Notes: a model not told the origin generated them from the sequence alone. A stretch of 64,000 bases of DNA from Methanothrix sp. (GCA_026394555.1 JAPKXZ010000052.1:37376-101375); one strand, 5' to 3'. Positions 45,752-54,935 are shown, numbered from the stretch's first letter. Numbers and translations are program-made.

Positions 45752-46429
45752 TCATCCACTTGTCATCTCCTCCATCCTTAGTCGCAGAAGAAACTCACGA
45801 AAAGCATTCTCGTCGGGCCGGTCCGGCAAGGGGCTGGCCTCATATGCCTCTTCCAGTTGGCGCATCTTCTCCATGATCTCCTCGGCCCCTGGCGTACCCA
45901 AAGCGGGCGCAAAGCAAATCTTGCCTTCTAAGAGGAGCTTAATCCCAAAATTGATCGTCCTCAGAGCCGTTCTGTAGCCTTTGCCCCCCATCTTGGGCTT
46001 TTCCTCGGATTTGATCTGGCTTTGTGCCATCCCTTTGACGGAGTAATATGTGTCGCGGCAGAGGTTGGCCTCTACCAGGGCCGATAGCTCCTCCTGGATA
46101 ATAGAAGGCTTAATGACGAGCGGGCTTGTGACATACCAGATAGCGTTGACGTTTCCTTTGATGAGCTGATTTATGAGATGGCCGATCTCCCAGCCCAGTG
46201 TATCATAAATCTCCCCTCCTCGGGCCGTTATCTGCTGGCGAACGGTGGGCGAAATCCTTTCGCCTCGCAGGAGAGCCCTGGTGGGAGCGATATAGATCAT
46301 CACCAGGTCTATATCACTCTCTTGAATTTGCATGCCCCACATGTGCGAGCCGACGCAACTGATAAACAGGTTTTTCATCCTGTTGTTGGCAATTTCCGCC
46401 AATTCTTGCAGATCAACGCCTAGTTTCAT
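45752..46429 (-). CDS. Predicted nucleotidyltransferase (YcgL/RlaP-like)
   Basis: The protein has 225 residues. A polymerase-beta-type core shows GSHMWGMQIQESDIDLVMIY at about 27-46, with the G-S and D-x-D metal residues, and a following EIGHLINQLIKGNVNAIWYVTSP helix region as in the large YcgL/RlaP nucleotidyltransferases. The C-terminal half is helical (RTALRTINFGIKLLLEG). It is larger than the minimal MNT antitoxins and lacks a HEPN partner, so a TA role is unlikely. The substrate is unknown. Confidence 0.8.
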   Translation of the reverse strand: MKLGVDLQELAEIANNRMKNLFISCVGSHMWGMQIQESDIDLVMIYIAPTRALLRGERISPTVRQQITARGGEIYDTLGWEIGHLINQLIKGNVNAIWYVTSPLVIKPSIIQEELSALVEANLCRDTYYSVKGMAQSQIKSEEKPKMGGKGYRTALRTINFGIKLLLEGKICFAPALGTPGAEEIMEKMRQLEEAYEASPLPDRPDENAFREFLLRLRMEEMTSG

Positions 46430-46448
46430 ATTCTTCCACCGATTAGAA

Positions 46449-47366
46449 TCATTTGCTATTCTTTAGTCGTTCCATGGTCGCCGCCACCATCAATGGCAAG
46501 GTAATAGTAGCATCAGCGTAAACCGTGACGAATTTCGCGTTTTCCGATATCTTGCCCCAGGAGACGGCCTCAGAGAGGGTGGCGCCGGATAGACCCCCGT
46601 TCTCAGGCGTGTCCGTGGTGAGCTGGATCGCGAGGTCGAAGCTATTAGGGGTGACCAGCATGGACTGCAGAGCAAAGTTCTTGGGAGCGCCCCCGCCTAC
46701 GATTACTATTCCCGATCTCTCACAGCCATAACAGATGTCCACAATCTCCTTGATATCGGCAAAAGCATCTACAGTAAGCTTTTTTGTCTGGCTGTACATC
46801 CAGGCCTGCAGGCCGATCATGGAGTCGGGAAGCGCCGGGCAGAAGACCGGTACATCCATTTCGTAGGCCGAGCGCAGGATGGATCTCTCGTCATTAATTT
46901 TACTGCCTAAATGGCTCATCAGCTCTCTTCCGGAGAGTATCTCCTCTCTATCGGGCAGGATTCTTTGCATCAGCTCCTCAAATGCGGCAAAGTCCTCGTC
47001 CCTCAGGAATATATCATAAATGCGGCTTTTCCCTTCCGCTCGCAGTGCGGCATCATCCGACTCCGCCGTGCCCAGGCAATGGCAGCCGAAGGACTCGATT
47101 ATGTCATGGACCAGATTGGCTCCCGTGATTACCAGCACATCCACATGGCCTTTTCTGATCAGATCGGAGACGACATTTCTCATGCCTGCCGGAACCATCG
47201 CGCCGGAGAGAGCTAAGAATTTGGTAAAATCTCCAGAAAGCATTTTTTCATAAATAGCCGTAGCTTCCGCCAGTCTTCTAGCTCCAAAGCCGCAGTGGCT
47301 CATTCTCTCTACCAGGGCATTTACACTCATCCCCGGCTCGATATCCAGTTGGTGCACTACATCCAT
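46449..47366 (-). CDS. dys: Deoxyhypusine synthase
   Basis: The protein has 305 residues. It transfers the aminobutyl group of spermidine to a lysine of aIF5A. Motifs are SGAMVPAGMRNVVSDLIRKGHVDVLVITGANLVHDI (NAD region), IVIVGGGAPKNFALQ and EAVSWGKI containing the catalytic lysine, followed by VYADATITLPLMVA. It is divergent from the fpo operon, with 132 bases between the two starts. Confidence 0.95.
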   Translation of the reverse strand: MDVVHQLDIEPGMSVNALVERMSHCGFGARRLAEATAIYEKMLSGDFTKFLALSGAMVPAGMRNVVSDLIRKGHVDVLVITGANLVHDIIESFGCHCLGTAESDDAALRAEGKSRIYDIFLRDEDFAAFEELMQRILPDREEILSGRELMSHLGSKINDERSILRSAYEMDVPVFCPALPDSMIGLQAWMYSQTKKLTVDAFADIKEIVDICYGCERSGIVIVGGGAPKNFALQSMLVTPNSFDLAIQLTTDTPENGGLSGATLSEAVSWGKISENAKFVTVYADATITLPLMVAATMERLKNSK

Positions 47367-47453
47367 TTAATCACCTTAATAATGATAATATTCTTCAGAT
47401 AGTCCCTGAAATTTATGATTGAACTTATGCAACGCGTTATTTTTTCTCATAAA

Positions 47454-47464
47454 CCTTTTATACC
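47454..47464 (+). promoter_or_regulatory. Candidate fpo operon TATA box
   Basis: The string ccttttatacc lies 35-45 bases before fpoA, followed by the ribosome site acggaggg at 47485-47492. It sits in the intergenic space shared with the divergent dys gene. Confidence 0.4.
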
Positions 47465-47498
47465 AGGCCTTATGTTTAGCTTTTACGGAGGGTAAACA

Positions 47499-47903
47499 AT
47501 GGCCGGCGAACCGATGGCAGTGGTTAATTATATACCACTTATTATATTCTTGATAATGGGAGCTATAGTGCCCATTGCGGCTTTGGCTGCTATTAAGATA
47601 ATAGCGCCCAATAAGCCAAAGCGTCAAAAGCTATCGATATACGAAGGTGGGCTGAAGCCTATCCGCGACGCCAAGATCCAGTACAGCGTTCAATATTACC
47701 TTTTCGCAATCGTTTTTGTTATATTCGATGTTGAGGTTTTATTCTTATATCCCTGGATCTATGTCTACGCGAATAAAGCAATGCAGCAGTTCATGATCTA
47801 TGGATTCATGAACTACGCCGTCTTCGAGATGCTCCTATTCATCGTTGTACTGTTGGTAGGACTTATCTATGCTATTAAGAAGGAGGCTTTGCGTTGGGTA
47901 TAA
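47499..47903 (+). CDS. fpoA: F420H2 dehydrogenase-type subunit FpoA
   Basis: The protein has 134 residues and is the NuoA homologue. Three membrane helices are visible: IPLIIFLIMGAIVPIAALAAIKII, YYLFAIVFVIFDVEVLFLYPW and FEMLLFIVVLLVGLIYAI. The conserved acidic FDVEVLFLYPW motif lies in helix 2 and the loop before it has KLSIYEGGLKP. It heads the operon behind a clear ribosome site. It forms part of the membrane arm near the quinone/methanophenazine cavity. Confidence 0.95.
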   Translation: MAGEPMAVVNYIPLIIFLIMGAIVPIAALAAIKIIAPNKPKRQKLSIYEGGLKPIRDAKIQYSVQYYLFAIVFVIFDVEVLFLYPWIYVYANKAMQQFMIYGFMNYAVFEMLLFIVVLLVGLIYAIKKEALRWV

Positions 47904-48466
47904 GCGATGTCATACCCGTGCCCGTAGCAATCGATGAGGAGATTGAGAAGTGGACCATCTTTGGCCGACCTGTGGCTGAGGTCTGGTTCACAACTACGGA
48001 GAAGATCCATCAAATAATCGAGATGGGTCCTATTAAGAATATCTTCAACTGGGGCAGAAAAAATTCGGTATACTTTTTGATGCAGCCCATGGGGTGCTGT
48101 GGTGTGGAGATGTTCGTTTTCGGAGCTGCGCCCTATGACAGCGACAGATTTGGCTGCATTCCGAGAAACACACCCCGTCAGACGGATGTGATGATCATCT
48201 CCGGCTACTTAACCAGAAAGTACCTACCGGTCTTCAAGAATCTCTGGGAGCAGATGCCTGAGCCCAAGTGGTGCATAGCCATCGGCGAGTGTGCCATTTC
48301 GGGTGGACCTTTCTATGATTCCTATAATATCATCCAAAACACAGGCGATCACTTCCCCATTGATGTCTTCATCCCAGGATGTCCACCAAGACCCGAGCAG
48401 TTCCTAGAGGGCCTCATCAATCTCCAGGAAAAGATCAAACAGCGCAAGGACAAGCGAGACTATTAA
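47894..48466 (+). CDS. fpoB: FpoB, N2 iron-sulfur subunit
   Basis: The protein has 190 residues from TTG 47894, overlapping fpoA by 10 bases. It is the NuoB homologue carrying the terminal N2 4Fe-4S cluster: GCCGVEMFVFG, then GECAISGGPF and PGCPPRPEQFLEGL supply the four cysteines. It passes electrons to methanophenazine at the junction with the membrane arm. Confidence 0.95.
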   Translation: MGISDVIPVPVAIDEEIEKWTIFGRPVAEVWFTTTEKIHQIIEMGPIKNIFNWGRKNSVYFLMQPMGCCGVEMFVFGAAPYDSDRFGCIPRNTPRQTDVMIISGYLTRKYLPVFKNLWEQMPEPKWCIAIGECAISGGPFYDSYNIIQNTGDHFPIDVFIPGCPPRPEQFLEGLINLQEKIKQRKDKRDY

Positions 48467-48480
48467 GGAGGGATCTTTTC

Positions 48481-50193
48481 TTGACAATCGCAAGCGAGGT
48501 CTTAAGTTCCATCCAGTCCGCATTTCCTGGAGCCGTCCTGGACTCCAGGGTGGAATCGGACCGGAGGCTATGGGCCACAATCGACTCTAATAAGATTTTG
48601 GACGTCTGCAAACACCTGAGTTCCAAGCATAATTTTGATCACTACTCGGGTTCTGCTGGCGTGGACTGGATAGCCAGAAAGGAGATGGAAGTAGTAGAGA
48701 TCATGGCCAGCCACGGTGCGCATCAGGTTGTGGCCATGCTGAAAATAAAGACTCCCCGCGAGAATCCTTCCGTCAAATCCTTGACCGGCCTGTACTGGAA
48801 CGCCAACTGGTATGAGCGAGAGATCTGGGAGATGTTTGGCATAAATTTCGAGGGCCATCCCGAACTGTACCCCTTGCTTCTATCTGATGAGTTGATGGGC
48901 GCCTGGCCCTGGAGAAAGGACTACAAGGGCTATCCCGATCTCACCACGGGCGAAAGGGCGGTAGAGATCACCACCCCGGATGGCTATACGCAATACCGCA
49001 TTCCTCCCACCCCGGCGGAGGTCGAGGCAGGAACGGTAGTATTAGAACGGCCCAAGTATCCCTCCTTCCGGGAGAGAGAAGAGTTGGAGATCAAATCCGA
49101 TTCTGAGATGATCATGCATCTGGGTCCTCAGCATGCCATGGTTCCAGGTCCCTTCTTGCTGGATATTCTGGTGGAGGGTGAAAGGGTAAAGAAGGCCTTC
49201 CTCGATGTGGGCTACATCCACAAAGGCATCGAGAAGATCATGGAGAACAGAACCTGGCTGCAGGGCATAACCTACACGGACAGAATGTGCTACGTGGCCT
49301 CTCTCTCCAACAACGAGTGTTACTGCGGTGCCGTAGAGAAGATCCTCGGCCTGGAGGTTCCACAGAGGGCGCAGTACATCCGCGTCATCTTAGAAGAACT
49401 TTCCAGAATTCAGAGCCATCTCATAGGCACAGGCGAGTTCCTTACACTCGTCGCAGGTGTCGGTTACGCACCATGGCAGTACATGATCATGGACCGGGAG
49501 AAGATCATCTCCTTGATTGAGAGCGTTACCGGAGCCCGTCTGACTCACACCTTCGTGCGCTTCGGAGGGGTTAGAAACGACCTTCCGGAAGGCTTTGCCG
49601 AGCAATGCAAAAAAGTATTGCCCTACATGAAGTCAAGGACGGAAGAATTCATTGAGCTCTTTGCACAGGACCCGATTTATTCTCTTAGGATGGAGAATAT
49701 CGGTTCCATCCCAGCTGAGACCGCCAAGCGCATGGGATGCGCGGGAAGGGTGCTGAGGGCAGCGGGCGTGGCCTACGATATGCGAAAAGAGGATCCCATA
49801 CTGGTCTATCCCGAACTGGACTTCAAGGTGGTAACTGGGACCAGAGGAGACTCTGCCGACAGAATCGACGTCACGCTGAGAGAGATTTTGGAGAGCATTC
49901 ACATCATTGAGCAATGTCTGGACAGGATTCCATCCGGACCCATCAAGACCGAGGCAAAGATTCCCAAGAAGGTTCCGGCGGGCGAGGCCTACTACCGGGT
50001 CGAGGATCCCAGAGGCGAGATGGGAATGTATGTGATCAGCGATGGTGGTGACAAGCCCTACAGAGTAAAAGTCAGAGGGCCATTCTACGCTACCTTCCAG
50101 ACTTTGACTCCACTCTTAGAGGGTGTCTACATTGCGGATGCAGTAGCCATTGCCGGTAGCATGGACGGCTGCCCATCCGAGGCGGATAGGTAG
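48481..50193 (+). CDS. fpoCD: FpoC-FpoD fused subunit
   Basis: The start is TTG 48481, eight bases after aaggaggg; the ORF-track start at 48379 is inside fpoB. There are 570 residues. Residues 1 to about 155 match FpoC/NuoC (LTGLYWNANWYEREIWEMFGINFEGHP, PWRKDYKGYP). A linker at about 155-190 contains PTPAEVEAGTVVLERPK. From about 195, FpoD/NuoD follows (LGPQHAMVPGPFLLDILVEGE, VGYIHKGIEKIMENRTW, RIQSHLIGTGEF). The C-terminus has FYATFQTLTPLLEG. In Methanosarcina the two are separate genes as I recall; here no stop, start or ribosome site separates them. Confidence 0.92.
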   Translation: MTIASEVLSSIQSAFPGAVLDSRVESDRRLWATIDSNKILDVCKHLSSKHNFDHYSGSAGVDWIARKEMEVVEIMASHGAHQVVAMLKIKTPRENPSVKSLTGLYWNANWYEREIWEMFGINFEGHPELYPLLLSDELMGAWPWRKDYKGYPDLTTGERAVEITTPDGYTQYRIPPTPAEVEAGTVVLERPKYPSFREREELEIKSDSEMIMHLGPQHAMVPGPFLLDILVEGERVKKAFLDVGYIHKGIEKIMENRTWLQGITYTDRMCYVASLSNNECYCGAVEKILGLEVPQRAQYIRVILEELSRIQSHLIGTGEFLTLVAGVGYAPWQYMIMDREKIISLIESVTGARLTHTFVRFGGVRNDLPEGFAEQCKKVLPYMKSRTEEFIELFAQDPIYSLRMENIGSIPAETAKRMGCAGRVLRAAGVAYDMRKEDPILVYPELDFKVVTGTRGDSADRIDVTLREILESIHIIEQCLDRIPSGPIKTEAKIPKKVPAGEAYYRVEDPRGEMGMYVISDGGDKPYRVKVRGPFYATFQTLTPLLEGVYIADAVAIAGSMDGCPSEADR

Positions 50194-50205
50194 GAGGGAG
50201 AGGAT

Positions 50206-51258
50206 TTGGATGGAATAATAGAGATCATCACTCAATTCGCCGCAGATGAGCCGGCGGTATTCGCCCTGATCATCGGCATTATCGGTGCTGCGGTCATCTC
50301 TGGTGTGGTCAACGTTGGAGCCATGCTAGTGATCTGGGGCGAGAGAAAGGTGCTGAGTGATTTCTGCAATAGGTATGGCCCCAATCGTGTGGGCGGAAGA
50401 TGGGGCATACTGCAGCTTGGTGCCGATGCCATTAAGCTCTTCACCAAAGAGGATATCATCCCTGGTGATGCTGATAAGGCGGTCTATGTCTGGGCACCGA
50501 TAGTGGCCTCCATGGCTACCATGCTCGTGGCCGTGGCCATTCCTTTCGGGGCACTTCATATAAACGGCAAAGACTATCCGCTGGTAGTGGCCAACATGGA
50601 TATCAGTGCCCTCTACGTAGAGGCAGCATTAAGCCTGATGGCCATAGCCGTTTTCATGGCAGGCTACAGCTCCAACAATAAGTATTCAATTCTGGGTGCC
50701 TTCCGAGGCATTGCCAGAATGATTGCTTACGAGGTTCCCATGGGTGTCTGCGTCATTTCCGTGGCGGTCATGGCTCATAGCCTCAACCTGGTGGAGATCG
50801 TAGAGAGCCAGACGGTTTGGTATGTCTTTGCTCAGCCCCTGGGATTTGTCATCTTCGTTATTGCCTTGATCACCGATTTAGGAAGAATTCCCTTCGATCA
50901 GAGCGAGGCAGAAGAAGAGATCATATCCGGTTACAATACCGAGTACAGCGGAATTCGCTGGGGTCTGCTCTACTTCCAGGAGTACAATAACGCCCTTCTG
51001 GGATCCATACTGCTGTCACTCTTATTCCTGGGCGGCTGGCATGGACCGATCATACCCATACCGATCCTGGACATAATCTCTCCTTTGATCTGGCTTTTCA
51101 TGAAGGTGGTAATCGTACTGTGGTTCTTCATTTGGGTCAGAAGCTCGCTCTTCCGCCTGCGCATCGATCAGGTAACCAACTTCGGGTGGAAGTGGATGCT
51201 GCCGCTCTCCCTGCTGAATTTGGGATGGGCAGTCCTAATAGGGTCCTACTTTGCATGA
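50206..51258 (+). CDS. fpoH: FpoH, membrane subunit at the quinone-type cavity
   Basis: The protein has 350 residues from TTG 50206 behind aggagggagagg. It is the NuoH homologue with about eight membrane helices. Conserved loops include VIWGERKVLSDFCNRYGPNRVG, EVPMGVCVIS and DLGRIPFDQSEAEEEIISGYNTEYSG (the acidic E-channel loop). It couples methanophenazine reduction to proton pumping. Confidence 0.95.
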   Translation: MDGIIEIITQFAADEPAVFALIIGIIGAAVISGVVNVGAMLVIWGERKVLSDFCNRYGPNRVGGRWGILQLGADAIKLFTKEDIIPGDADKAVYVWAPIVASMATMLVAVAIPFGALHINGKDYPLVVANMDISALYVEAALSLMAIAVFMAGYSSNNKYSILGAFRGIARMIAYEVPMGVCVISVAVMAHSLNLVEIVESQTVWYVFAQPLGFVIFVIALITDLGRIPFDQSEAEEEIISGYNTEYSGIRWGLLYFQEYNNALLGSILLSLLFLGGWHGPIIPIPILDIISPLIWLFMKVVIVLWFFIWVRSSLFRLRIDQVTNFGWKWMLPLSLLNLGWAVLIGSYFA

Positions 51259-51270
51259 GGTGGCATTGAG

Positions 51271-51870
51271 ATGTTGAAGATAAAGTTATTAAAGAACTTC
51301 AGCTGGCCTTTGAAGATCGCCACGCAGGAAATCGAGATCACAAGGCTCTATCCTGAGAAAATGATGGAGCTTCCTGCTGCGGAGAGAGGCATTCATGAGC
51401 TGGATGCCACCACATGCATCGGGTGTTCATCCTGCGCCAGGGTTTGCCCCAACAACTGCATTGAGATGGTCCATTTCAAATTCGGGAGCCCTCTCAAGAA
51501 CAAGAAGATGCAGTTTCCGCAAATTGACTTTGGCAGATGCATGTTCTGCGGGCTATGCGTGGACGAATGCCCCGTGGAATGCCTGAAAATGGGCAAAAAG
51601 GTCATAATGGCTGGCTGGGAGCGCAAAGACATAATAAAGGGTCCTGAATTCCTGGCGACGAAGAGGTTCTCTGCCAAAGAGGTAACTGATCTCGAGGCGG
51701 AGGGCAAGAGGATTGCTGCCGAGAAAGCCGCTGCCAAGAAGGCGGCTGATGCCAAAAAGGCGGCGGAAGCTAAAAATGCCTCGAAAGAAGGCGCAGCTGA
51801 TGCCAATGGGGCAGCCAAGAAAAAGGCAGCTGCAACTGAGGCCAAGCCTAAGGAAGGAGGTGCTGCCTGA
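51271..51870 (+). CDS. fpoI: FpoI, 2x[4Fe-4S] subunit with lysine/alanine-rich tail
   Basis: The protein has 199 residues. Two ferredoxin-type motifs are CIGCSSCARVCPNNC (49-63) and CMFCGLCVDECPVEC (90-104), as in NuoI. From about residue 140 the protein continues into a low-complexity tail of alternating Ala/Lys (EKAAAKKAADAKKAAEAK, AAKKKAAATEAKPK) with about 13 lysines. With no FpoF to feed electrons from F420H2, this basic tail could dock an acidic ferredoxin. That idea is inference, and it may already have been proposed for this genus. The stop overlaps the fpoJ1 start (TGATG). Confidence 0.94.
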   Translation: MLKIKLLKNFSWPLKIATQEIEITRLYPEKMMELPAAERGIHELDATTCIGCSSCARVCPNNCIEMVHFKFGSPLKNKKMQFPQIDFGRCMFCGLCVDECPVECLKMGKKVIMAGWERKDIIKGPEFLATKRFSAKEVTDLEAEGKRIAAEKAAAKKAADAKKAAEAKNASKEGAADANGAAKKKAAATEAKPKEGGAA

Positions 51871-52298
51871 TGTCGCAAAAGTCGGGCGCAAATGTTATTC
51901 GGTCTATCTTCGAGCTACTAGTTTTGCTTTTAGCTCTAGGTGTGATCTTCGGTGGCCTGGCGTTGATTGTACTTCTATCGCCCTGGTCGCAAACGGTCTT
52001 GGATAAGCTATTGGCCTACGATATACGATTTGCCATTGAGCTTCTGGCCTTCTTGGCCATAGCGGCAATCATCGTGATATTATCGGCTCTTGTCGTCTAC
52101 GCCAAAAATATAGTTCACAGCGCTCTTTACCTGCTGGGAAGCTTTGCAGGCGTGGCCGCTTTGTACATATCCCTGAATGCTCCCTTCGTGGGGGTGGCTC
52201 AGATCCTGGTGTACATTGGAGCTGTCGGAGTTCTGATACTATTCGCCGTGATGCTCACGAGGAAGACGATTATGGAGGAGTCCCATGGTGAAATTTAA
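51870..52298 (+). CDS. fpoJ: FpoJ1, N-terminal half of the NuoJ-type subunit
   Basis: The protein has 142 residues with four membrane helices (IFELLVLLLALGVIFGGLALIVLL, IELLAFLAIAAIIVILSALVVYA, SALYLLGSFAGVAALYISLNAPFVG, ILVYIGAVGVLILFAVMLTRK). It corresponds to the first part of NuoJ; the rest is a separate gene. Translation is coupled to fpoI by TGATG. Confidence 0.88.
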   Translation: MSQKSGANVIRSIFELLVLLLALGVIFGGLALIVLLSPWSQTVLDKLLAYDIRFAIELLAFLAIAAIIVILSALVVYAKNIVHSALYLLGSFAGVAALYISLNAPFVGVAQILVYIGAVGVLILFAVMLTRKTIMEESHGEI

Positions 52299-52548
52299 GA
52301 TAATTATCATAACCCTGGCCTTCCTGGCGGCTCTCTTCGCTTCGTTCTCCCTTACCGATTGGGGGGCCAGCGAAAAACAGCCGACAAGTTATGAGCCTCA
52401 GGAGGGATTGAGGTTGCCGGAGAGCGGCATTGGAGACGTGGGATTGGAGATATTCACCTCTTACGTCTTTGCTTTTGAGATCTTGGCCCTGGTCTTGACG
52501 GCTGCCTTGGTCGGAGCGGTTTGGGTCGCACGAAAGGAGGTTGCCTGA
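52285..52548 (+). CDS. fpoJ: FpoJ2, C-terminal half of the NuoJ-type subunit
   Basis: The protein has 87 residues and two membrane helices ([19 protein letters not shown] and [24 protein letters not shown]), the last being the usual NuoJ C-terminal helix. It overlaps fpoJ1 by 14 bases. A split J subunit is normal for Fpo operons. Confidence 0.86.
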   Translation: MVKFKIIIITLAFLAALFASFSLTDWGASEKQPTSYEPQEGLRLPESGIGDVGLEIFTSYVFAFEILALVLTAALVGAVWVARKEVA

Positions 52549-52586
52549 GGAGGGCGACAACCGATGACAAGGAGGGAGATTTACCG

Positions 52587-52889
52587 ATGATACCGTTGGA
52601 GCTTTATATACTGCTGGCATCCACGATGTTCACCATCGGCTTGTACGGACTCTTTACTCAAAAGAACGGTGTCAAGCTTATGATGTGCATCGAGCTCTTG
52701 CTCAATAGCGCCAACATCAATCTTGTCGCCTTCTCAGCGTACCAGCCTAATGTGAATGGCCAGGTCTTTGCCCTGTTCTCCATTGCGCTGGCAGCGGCTG
52801 AAGCAGGTGTTGGATTTGCGATATTGATTGCGCTGTACAGGCTATACGGAACTATTGACCTGGACAACATTAACGCCATGAGGTGGTAA
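52587..52889 (+). CDS. fpoK: FpoK, small membrane subunit
   Basis: The start is ATG 52587 ([12 protein letters not shown]), behind aaggagggag; the ORF-track start at 52521 lies inside fpoJ2. The protein has 100 residues, the normal NuoK length, with three helices and the conserved acidic residues in [16 protein letters not shown] and [19 protein letters not shown] used in the proton pathway. Confidence 0.94.
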   Translation: MIPLELYILLASTMFTIGLYGLFTQKNGVKLMMCIELLLNSANINLVAFSAYQPNVNGQVFALFSIALAAAEAGVGFAILIALYRLYGTIDLDNINAMRW

Positions 52890-52892
52890 GGA

Positions 52893-54935
52893 ATGTATGC
52901 CGATTATGCATATCTGATTGTAGCCCTTCCTGTACTGGCCTTCTTGCTATGCCTATTCGTAGGCTGGCATCTGCCCAGAGGCGGAGGCTTCCTTACCGTT
53001 CTGGCGACATTTGCAGGTCTTATATTATCTCTGGGAATATTCTCGGAGATATATCCGGATAAGATAATTCATCAGTCCATGCCCTGGTTCGCCAATTTCA
53101 ATGTGGGCATACTGATTGATCCACTGGCGCTTGTGATGCTTCTCATGGTAACCTTCGTGGTTACACTCATCCACATCTATGCCAATGGATACATGAATGG
53201 AGATCCGGGCGCAGCTAGATACTTCGCTGAGGCGGCGCTTTTCACAGCTTCCATGCTGGGCCTGATCTTTGCCGATAACCTGCTTCAGCTCTTCATATTC
53301 TGGGAGCTGGTGGGACTGTGTTCGTATCTCTTGATCGGCTTTTGGTACCGAAAGCCCTCGGCAGCCGCAGCTGCTAAGAAGGCTTTCCTGACAACGCGTG
53401 TGGGCGACGTTCTTTTCCTGGCAGGCATAATTCTGCTCTACAATAACCTGGCCAACCTGAACCTCGCTCTCAAACCCGGAGAATACCTCTTGCAGTTCCC
53501 GGTGATCTACGCCAATCTCGCACAGATCGCTCCGGATCAACTGACTTTGATCGCCCTGGGATTGTTGGGCGGCGCAGTAGGTAAGTCCGGTCAGTTCCCC
53601 CTACATGTCTGGCTTCCTGATGCCATGGAGGGTCCAACCACCGTATCCGCCATGATCCACGCTGCGACCATGGTTACAGCAGGCGTCTACCTGGTGGCCA
53701 GAATGTTTCCGCTCTTCTACGCCGCGCCCCATGGGCTGACGGCCGTAGCAGCAGTAGGTGCATTCACAGCTTTATTTGCGGCAACCATGGGCCTGACTTC
53801 CTTCGACATCAAGAGGGTGCTGGCCTTTTCCACCGTCTCGCAGCTCGGCTTTATGATGGCCGGCCTGGGAGTGGGCGCAGCAGTAGGAACCTTTGCCGTG
53901 GGAGTTTCTATCTTCCACCTCATCGGCCATTCCTTCTTCAAAGCGCTGCTCTTCCTTTGCGCCGGGTCCGTAATTCATGCCGTTAATACTAACGATATGC
54001 GGGAGATGGGTGGCGTAGGAAAATACATGAAGTGGACTATGTACACCATGCTCATAGGCTCTCTCTCTTTGGCAGGATTCCCCTTATTTACGGGCTTCTT
54101 CTCCAAGGACGAGATCATAGTAATCGCTTATGAGTACGGTACGCTGATCAACTTCCTGCCCTACATATTCCTGGTCTTAGCCGCCGTTCTGACTGCTATC
54201 TACACCTTCAGAATGTGGTTCTCGGTCTTTACCGGAAAGGAAAGATCAGACTACGGCAAACACGAGTCTCCCTGGGTTATGCTCGGGCCGCTGGTGATCT
54301 TAGCTGTATTTGCCTTAGGATTCGGCTATGTGGCGCAAGAGGACTTCTACAGTTACCTTGACTCCAACTTCAAGCATTACGATCTCGACTTTGTTGAACT
54401 GGGCGTAATCGGAGGCCATGCGCTGGAAGAGCACGTCGCTCCAGCCGCGGAAGGCGAGCCTGTCGCTGCTAAAGGAGAGCACGAAGCTGCTGCCGGCGAA
54501 GGAGAAGCGGGCGGAGAGGAAGGACCGGGAGAGCCCTGGTACATCCAGATACTGCCAATCATTGTTGCTATTGGCGGCATTCTTACAGCTATGTTGTTCT
54601 ACTGGGATAAAGTCAAGAAGTTTGACCCAAGCCAGGTTACAGGTGACAAGGATCCCATTAGGAAATTGCTGCTCAAGGGATACTACCAGCATGAAATCAT
54701 GACCGGCTGGTTCGCGGAAACTGTAGTCTACGGCACGGCTTTGATCTGCAATACGATCGATATCAAGCTCGTAGACGGCTGGTTGAACTGGCTCTCTGCT
54801 TTGGTTTTGGGCTTCGCACAGCATGTAAGAAAGGTTCAGACCGGCATAGTGCAAAACTATGTTACGGCGCTGGTGCTGGGAGTTGTGGTGCTGGTGGTTG
54901 TAATTACTCTGGCTAAGGAGGTGGGCCTGGTATGA
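52893..54935 (+). CDS. fpoL: FpoL, antiporter-like proton-pumping subunit
   Basis: The protein has 680 residues and is the NuoL homologue of the Mrp antiporter family. Conserved features are FIFWELVGLCSYLLIGFWY, GKSGQFPLHVWLPDAMEGPTTVSAMIHAATMV and FHLIGHSFFKALLFLCAGSVIHA. Residues about 505-550 form an acidic Ala/Glu/Gly insertion (EHVAPAAEGEPVAAKGEHEA) before the next helix. The long amphipathic C-terminal part follows. Ends with a 4-base overlap into fpoM. Confidence 0.95.
   Translation: MYADYAYLIVALPVLAFLLCLFVGWHLPRGGGFLTVLATFAGLILSLGIFSEIYPDKIIHQSMPWFANFNVGILIDPLALVMLLMVTFVVTLIHIYANGYMNGDPGAARYFAEAALFTASMLGLIFADNLLQLFIFWELVGLCSYLLIGFWYRKPSAAAAAKKAFLTTRVGDVLFLAGIILLYNNLANLNLALKPGEYLLQFPVIYANLAQIAPDQLTLIALGLLGGAVGKSGQFPLHVWLPDAMEGPTTVSAMIHAATMVTAGVYLVARMFPLFYAAPHGLTAVAAVGAFTALFAATMGLTSFDIKRVLAFSTVSQLGFMMAGLGVGAAVGTFAVGVSIFHLIGHSFFKALLFLCAGSVIHAVNTNDMREMGGVGKYMKWTMYTMLIGSLSLAGFPLFTGFFSKDEIIVIAYEYGTLINFLPYIFLVLAAVLTAIYTFRMWFSVFTGKERSDYGKHESPWVMLGPLVILAVFALGFGYVAQEDFYSYLDSNFKHYDLDFVELGVIGGHALEEHVAPAAEGEPVAAKGEHEAAAGEGEAGGEEGPGEPWYIQILPIIVAIGGILTAMLFYWDKVKKFDPSQVTGDKDPIRKLLLKGYYQHEIMTGWFAETVVYGTALICNTIDIKLVDGWLNWLSALVLGFAQHVRKVQTGIVQNYVTALVLGVVVLVVVITLAKEVGLV

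Noticed and set aside
48379-48480. Upstream extension of the FpoCD frame to an ATG inside fpoB
   Set aside because: The extension (STKTRAVPRGPHQSPG) is a frameshifted reading of fpoB and has no ribosome site, whereas TTG 48481 has one.
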